This document shows positions 49,971 through 51,797 of a stretch of 51,797 nucleotides of DNA, piece after piece. The position numbers were made by a program, and so were the translations under genes. The DNA is from Candidatus Minthosoma caballi (GTDB lineage Bacteria; Bacteroidota; Bacteroidia; Bacteroidales; Bacteroidaceae), in NCBI GenBank assembly GCA_018064505.1, contig JAGHVC010000072.1, forward strand, positions 1 to 51,797. The letters run 5' to 3'. The notes beneath the pieces are model-generated. The model ran no database searches, was not told the DNA's origin, and saw only the letters and a program-made list of their open reading frames with translations. Within the stretch, counting starts at the first letter, position 1, and every line of letters starts with the position of its first letter.

Positions 49971-51695
49971 ATGTGTGGAATTGTAGGAATATTCGGGATT
50001 AAAGAACAAACTCCCGAACTTAGAAAGAAAGCTTTGAAAATGTCACAGAAGATTCGTCACCGTGGACCAGACTGGTCGGGCATCTATTGTGGCAAATCAG
50101 CAATATTAGCCCATGAGCGCTTGTCTATCGTTGACCCAGAATCAGGTAAGCAGCCTCTGTTCTCTCCTGATGGAAAGCAGATTCTTGCTGTGAATGGTGA
50201 AATTTACAACCATCGTGAAATCAGACGCCGATACTCTACCAGCTATGAGTTTCAGACAGGTTCTGACTGTGAGGTGATTCTTGCTCTCTACAAGGATTTG
50301 GTAGCAGGAGCAGAGGATAAGCAGCCTGCCATTCGTCAGTTGTTTGAGACCATCAGCGGTATCTTTGCGTTTGCCCTCTATGATGAGGAGCGCGACGAGT
50401 ACCTCATTGGCCGCGACCCAATTGGTGTTATACCTTTGTATATTGGTAAGGATAAAGACGGCAAGGTGTATGTAGGCTCAGAGCTGAAAGCCCTTGAAGG
50501 TTTCTGCGATGAGTATGAGCCATTCTTGCCAGGACATTACTACTGGAGCAAGTCGGGAGAGATGACTAAGTGGTATGATCGCAGCTGGATGCATGCTATG
50601 CCTACTGACTTACCAGAGTGTGCAGAGGTGGCTCAAGCATCATACAAGGATAGCGTTGAGGCTGTTCACGATGCTCTCGAGGGTGCAGTGAAGCGTCAGC
50701 TTATGTCCGATGTTCCTTACGGCGTACTTCTCTCTGGCGGTTTGGATTCTTCTGTTACAAGTGCCATTGCAAAGAAGTTTGCAAGCAACCGTATCGAATC
50801 CGATGGCAACGAAAAAGCATGGTGGCCTCGTCTTCACTCATTTGCAGTGGGATTGAAGGGCGCGCCTGACTTGGCAAAAGCACGCGTGGTGGCTGACTAC
50901 ATCGGCACTGTGCACCACGAAATCAACTATACTATTCAGGAAGGCATTGATGCCATTCGCGATGTTATTTACTTCATCGAGACCTACGATGTGACAACCG
51001 TTAGAGCAAGTACTCCAATGTATCTCCTTGCTCGTGTCATCAAGAGCATGGGCATCAAGATGGTGCTTTCTGGTGAAGGTGCCGACGAGGTGTTTGGCGG
51101 ATACCTTTATTTCCACAAAGCTCCTGATTCAAAGGAGTTCCATGAGGAGACAGTGCGCAAGCTTGGCAAGCTCTATCAGTACGACTGCTTGCGTGCCAAC
51201 AAGTCGCTTAGCGCATGGGGCGTTGAAGGTCGTGTACCATTCCTCGACAAGGAATTCCTCGATGTTGCCATGAGCTTGAATCCTCAGTACAAGATGTGTC
51301 CTGGCAAGGAAATAGAGAAGAGGGTAGTGCGCGAAGCATTTGCTGACATGCTCCCTGAGAGCGTAGCATGGCGTCAGAAAGAGCAGTTCAGCGATGGTGT
51401 AGGCTACAGCTGGATTGACACTCTCAAGGCCATGACAAACGAAGCAGTTACTGACGAGCAGATGGCTCATGCTGCTGAGCGTTTCCCTATCAACACTCCT
51501 ATGAATAAGGAGGAATACTACTACCGTTCAATCTTCGAAGAGCACTTCCCAAGCGAGAGCGCAGCAAAGAGCGTTCCGCATGAGGCATCAGTAGCTTGTT
51601 CTACAGCTAAGGCTTTGGAATGGGATGAAGCTTGGAAAAACATGAACGAGCCATCAGGCAGAGCCGTGGCAGGTGTTCATGAAAAAGCATACTAA
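49971..51695 (+). CDS. asnB: Asparagine synthetase B (glutamine-hydrolysing)
   Basis: A 574-residue enzyme making asparagine from aspartate, ATP and glutamine. After Met removal, Cys2 (MCGIVGIFG) is the glutaminase nucleophile. The glutaminase domain (1-200) includes HRGPDWSG and NGEIYNH. The synthetase domain has the ATP pyrophosphatase loop SGGLDSS (255-261) and GEGADEVFGGYLYFHKAP. Length is close to the E. coli enzyme (554), with an insert near 265-285. It is cytosolic, with its own strong promoter, and is followed by a long hairpin and a promoter for the next gene. Confidence 0.97.
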   Translation: MCGIVGIFGIKEQTPELRKKALKMSQKIRHRGPDWSGIYCGKSAILAHERLSIVDPESGKQPLFSPDGKQILAVNGEIYNHREIRRRYSTSYEFQTGSDCEVILALYKDLVAGAEDKQPAIRQLFETISGIFAFALYDEERDEYLIGRDPIGVIPLYIGKDKDGKVYVGSELKALEGFCDEYEPFLPGHYYWSKSGEMTKWYDRSWMHAMPTDLPECAEVAQASYKDSVEAVHDALEGAVKRQLMSDVPYGVLLSGGLDSSVTSAIAKKFASNRIESDGNEKAWWPRLHSFAVGLKGAPDLAKARVVADYIGTVHHEINYTIQEGIDAIRDVIYFIETYDVTTVRASTPMYLLARVIKSMGIKMVLSGEGADEVFGGYLYFHKAPDSKEFHEETVRKLGKLYQYDCLRANKSLSAWGVEGRVPFLDKEFLDVAMSLNPQYKMCPGKEIEKRVVREAFADMLPESVAWRQKEQFSDGVGYSWIDTLKAMTNEAVTDEQMAHAAERFPINTPMNKEEYYYRSIFEEHFPSESAAKSVPHEASVACSTAKALEWDEAWKNMNEPSGRAVAGVHEKAY

Positions 51696-51702
51696 AAAAC
51701 TT

Positions 51703-51752
51703 AATCCTCCCACTTGTCCCCTCCGTGTATGGGAGGCGCAAGTGGGAGGATT
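51703..51752. terminator. Long hairpin after asnB
   Basis: AATCCTCCCACTTG (51703-51716) and CAAGTGGGAGGATT (51739-51752) are perfect 14-base inverted arms, with an inner CCTCC/GGAGG stem (51720-51736). A T-run follows only on the minus strand (the A-run at 51694-51699). On the + strand it would end asnB inefficiently, or act as a 3'-stabilising hairpin. Confidence 0.65.
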
Positions 51753-51754
51753 GC

Positions 51755-51762
51755 TAACTTTG
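51755..51762 (+). promoter_or_regulatory. -7 promoter box of the gene beyond the window
   Basis: TAACTTTG begins 3 bases after the asnB hairpin. The gene it serves starts to the right of the window. Confidence 0.5.
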
Positions 51763-51797
51763 TATTATTAATATAATAATAAGATAATACTCTTTGC

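Overview
The window looks like the chromosome of a member of the Bacteroidales, most likely Prevotella or a close relative. Almost every transcription unit starts after a TAnnTTTG -7 box with a TTG/TTTG element about 20 bp upstream, the Bacteroidetes sigma-ABfr promoter. Shine-Dalgarno sequences are nearly absent. Secreted proteins end in type IX secretion (T9SS) tails, and several families are typical of the phylum (DUF4250, DUF4954, PadR-PspC, bacterial GH3-like enzymes, Big_5 lipoproteins, fused SpmA-SpmB). I found no rRNA, tRNA, CRISPR array, prophage or complete insertion sequence.

Layout. 1-3.2 kb: DUF4250 (-), a GT9 glycosyltransferase and an LpxL-like acyltransferase (envelope lipid/LPS), then a small outer-membrane barrel protein with a structured leader. 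3.3-12 kb: a run of hflX, DUF4954, an M16 protease and a lipoprotein carboxylesterase, then a separate lipoprotein. 12.2-14.4 kb: a PadR repressor with a PspC-domain membrane protein, preceded by a probable operator. 14.6-19.2 kb: typA, then acpP-fabF-rnc. 19.2-23 kb: a GH3-family protein and a Big_5 lipoprotein. 23-26.3 kb: a secreted CotH-kinase protein with a small downstream protein. 26.3-28 kb: a palindromic repeat element and hisS. 28-33.8 kb (-): a signalling cluster of a zinc-ribbon (TackOD1-like) protein, a stand-alone receiver, a TPR histidine kinase and a second TPR kinase that has lost its ATPase domain. 33.9-36.8 kb (-): DUF3109, an EamA transporter and ribF, with a probable unannotated small RNA on the + strand between the last two. 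36.9-41.1 kb: a triple tandem repeat, then tyrS-serB-MATE. 41.2-47.4 kb: a large secreted glycosidase-like/lectin/LamG protein, a BASS symporter, fused SpmAB and a lone FecCD permease. 47.4-49.6 kb (-): a second CotH protein. 50-51.8 kb: asnB and the promoter of the next gene.

How the genes fit together. Most of the window is housekeeping: fatty-acid synthesis, translation, RNA processing, FAD, serine and asparagine synthesis. The accessory content is concentrated in the two CotH loci, the signalling cluster and the secreted-protein/transporter operon. The best candidates for undescribed biology are the kinase / ATPase-less kinase / receiver / zinc-ribbon cluster at 27.9-33.7 kb, the candidate small RNA at about 35650-35711, the CotH plus small-protein cassette, and the repeat elements at 26.3 kb and 36.9 kb.
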